From a virus, in the IMG/VR virus record IMGVR_UViG_3300047274_000148, positions 1 through 20,861 of that record: 20,861 bases of DNA. One strand, given 5' to 3'. Positions within the stretch are counted from its first letter, which is position 1. Each line of letters opens with the position of its first letter. A program made the position numbers and the translations under genes. Of this stretch, positions 19,805-20,861 are shown piece after piece. The notes beneath the pieces are model-generated. The model saw only the letters and a list, made by a program, of their open reading frames with translations, was not told where the DNA came from and did no database searches.

Positions 19805-20191
19805 ATGGCGTATTCTGATAAAGTTATAGACCACTACGAGAACCCACGCAATGTGGGTTCTTTCTCTAAGGAAGATACCTCAGTTGGTACCGGTATGGTT
19901 GGAGCACCTGCCTGTGGTGATGTTATGAAACTACAGATCAAAGTCGAAGACGGCATTATCACTGATGCACGTTTTAAAACTTATGGTTGTGGATCAGCCA
20001 TTGCAAGTTCAAGCCTTGTTACAGAGTGGGTCAAGGGCAAAAGTCTTGACGAAGCTATAACTATTAAGAACACACAGATAGCTGAGGAACTTGCACTACC
20101 TCCAGTTAAAATACATTGTAGTATTCTAGCTGAGGATGCTATCAAAGCCGCAGTAGAAGATTATCGAAAGAAGCATGATAACTCTAACTGA
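19805..20191 (+). CDS. iscU: Fe-S cluster scaffold protein IscU (128 aa)
   Basis: Full-length IscU, the scaffold on which IscS sulfur and iron are built into [2Fe-2S] clusters. All cluster ligands are present: C37 with D39 (GAPACGDVMK), C62 (TYGCGSAIAS), and H104-C105. The HscA chaperone motif LPPVK (98-102) is intact. The sequence is strikingly close to proteobacterial IscU from its first residue (MAYSDKVIDHYENPRNVGSF), pointing to fairly recent acquisition from a host. IscS, HscA/HscB and ferredoxin are absent from the window, so it probably works with host proteins. No clear Shine-Dalgarno; likely coupled to the mini-gene 2 nt upstream. Overlaps iscA by 17 bp. Confidence 0.96.
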   Translation: MAYSDKVIDHYENPRNVGSFSKEDTSVGTGMVGAPACGDVMKLQIKVEDGIITDARFKTYGCGSAIASSSLVTEWVKGKSLDEAITIKNTQIAEELALPPVKIHCSILAEDAIKAAVEDYRKKHDNSN

Positions 20192-20501
20192 AATAGCCGC
20201 TGAAAAAGTCAAAGAACAATTAGAAAAGCGTGGACGGGGTATAGGCATACGGATAGGGGTCAAAACTACAGGATGCAGTGGATTGGCCTATGTATTAGAA
20301 TTCGTTGATATCGCTCCCATCACTAGAGATCAATTTGTCTATGAAAGTCACAGCGTGAAAGTTTGGGTAGATGGAAGATCTATCCCTTATGTCAACGGTC
20401 TTATCATGGATTGGCAAAAGAAAGGCCTTAACGAAGGCTTTGAGTTTATGAATCCAAATGAAAAGGATCGATGTGGGTGCGGAGAAAGTTTTAGAGTATG
20501 A
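20175..20501 (+). CDS. iscA: A-type Fe-S carrier IscA (108 aa)
   Basis: An IscA/HesB-family carrier that receives clusters or iron and passes them to apo-proteins. The three essential cysteines are present: C34 (TTGCSGLAY), and C100 and C102 (RCGCGESF). Other hallmarks are YVLEFVD, VKVWVDGRS and GLNEGFEFMNPNEKD. It looks more diverged from host IscA than the neighbouring IscU is from host IscU, as if it had been in the phage longer. ATG 20175 lies inside the 3' end of iscU, so translation is coupled; its stop overlaps the next start (ATGA). Confidence 0.95.
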   Translation: MITLTEIAAEKVKEQLEKRGRGIGIRIGVKTTGCSGLAYVLEFVDIAPITRDQFVYESHSVKVWVDGRSIPYVNGLIMDWQKKGLNEGFEFMNPNEKDRCGCGESFRV

Positions 20502-20827
20502 TCAAACGGTGGACTCGAGAACATACAAAAGAATGGATAATACAATTAGAAAATCGATTGGAAGACATCGATTACTATTTGAAACGTACAGTCGAATGGT
20601 GTGAGAACAACGGCATCTGGGACGACGAACATGTTTTCATCTTAAGCTTCATGACAATTCTTTGGGTCAGTAACATGAGAGAAGAGTCGGTAACCAAAAA
20701 AGAAATTTTTGAATTGGTTGGTATAGAAGGTTGGGAAGAAACTATAGATCAAGAATACCAATTAGGTAAAGAATACCAAAATTTAGATTTCGAAGAAATG
20801 CTCAATTTTGTTGTATCAAAACTCTAG
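20498..20827 (+). CDS. Hypothetical protein downstream of iscA (109 aa)
   Basis: ATG 20498 overlaps the iscA stop (ATGA). The protein is acidic and helical: a basic N-terminus, MIKRWTREHTKEWIIQLENR, then RTVEWCENNGIWDDEH, a hydrophobic helix HVFILSFMTILWVSNMRE, and a Glu-rich C-terminus. The hydrophobic helix is too polar at its edges for me to call it a membrane span. No family recognised. Coupling to iscU-iscA may mean shared expression only. Confidence 0.8.
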   Translation: MIKRWTREHTKEWIIQLENRLEDIDYYLKRTVEWCENNGIWDDEHVFILSFMTILWVSNMREESVTKKEIFELVGIEGWEETIDQEYQLGKEYQNLDFEEMLNFVVSKL

Positions 20828-20853
20828 ACTTTTTCCAAAATTTCTAGTACAAT
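20825..20853 (+). promoter_or_regulatory. Sigma70-like promoter at window end
   Basis: TAGACT (20825-20830), 17-bp spacer, TACAAT (20848-20853). The -35 begins with the TAG stop of the upstream gene, the same arrangement as at 9300 and 17258. By analogy the next gene should start at or just beyond 20860, outside what can be read. Confidence 0.55.
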
Positions 20854-20861
20854 ATTAACTG

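Noticed and set aside
1-20861. tRNA genes, CRISPR arrays, insertion sequences, integrase or attachment sites
   Set aside because: I saw no cloverleaf, no spaced direct repeats, no transposase and no recombinase on either strand.

Overview
The window looks like part of the genome of a T4-like myovirus infecting an aquatic bacterium. Three things point there: the mix of virion genes (PAAR tail-tip protein, beta-helix tail-fibre-like protein, probable internal or core proteins), nucleotide genes (NrdA, NrdB, glutaredoxin, HAD nucleotidase) and many small conserved unknown genes; dense packing with ATGA and TAATG junctions; and a TAAATA motif, like the T4 late promoter core TATAAATA, in most of the few real gaps. 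No photosystem genes are present. The IscU is of the proteobacterial Isc type, so a beta- or gammaproteobacterial host is more likely than a cyanobacterium. This is inference.

Layout. 1-408 is the 3' end of a plus-strand gene closed by a bidirectional terminator. 496-1640 is a minus-strand operon of six very small, partly overlapping genes, two or three of them under 60 codons. A divergent control region (1641-1766) separates it from a plus-strand run that continues to the end. 1767-4223: a small conserved gene, a pol-beta-fold nucleotidyltransferase and a protein with DNA/RNA-ligase-like KxDG motifs. 4344-4694: a one-gene unit between two terminators. 4768-8031: conserved unknowns, a coiled-coil/membrane protein, a second nucleotidyltransferase and a likely virion-internal protein. 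8066-9303: an acidic, probably virion-internal or core protein followed by what appears to be a programmed -1 frameshift site (A AAA AAC, 8-nt spacer, 9-bp hairpin) leading into a 107-codon extension with no ATG covering its full length. 9335-12070: PD-(D/E)XK nuclease, tail-fibre-like protein and a conserved partner. 12101-17261: nrdA, small membrane protein, class II aldolase-like protein, nrdB, glutaredoxin, small beta-barrel-like protein, PAAR. 17293-19802: HAD deoxynucleotidase, carbamoyltransferase, histone-H1-like protein, mini membrane protein. 19805-20827: IscU, IscA and an unknown.

Regulation visible in the sequence. Two promoter classes stand out. (1) Sigma70-type promoters with 17-bp spacers at 9300-9328 and 17258-17286, and a weaker one at 20825-20853. 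Each -35 hexamer contains the stop codon of the upstream gene. In the first two the ATG sits exactly where transcription should start, so the mRNAs should be leaderless. (2) TAAATA late-type motifs. At three of them (4757, 10022, 19654) the promoter lies in or beside the left arm of an inverted repeat whose right arm covers the ribosome binding site or start region. This suggests read-through transcripts are silenced while late transcripts are translated, as known for T4 gene e and similar genes.

Together, nrdA/nrdB/glutaredoxin and the nucleotidase would supply or balance dNTPs, IscU/IscA could support Fe-S supply during infection, and the carbamoyltransferase may modify a nucleotide, DNA or glycan. 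All functional calls come from reading motifs by eye; no database search was run.
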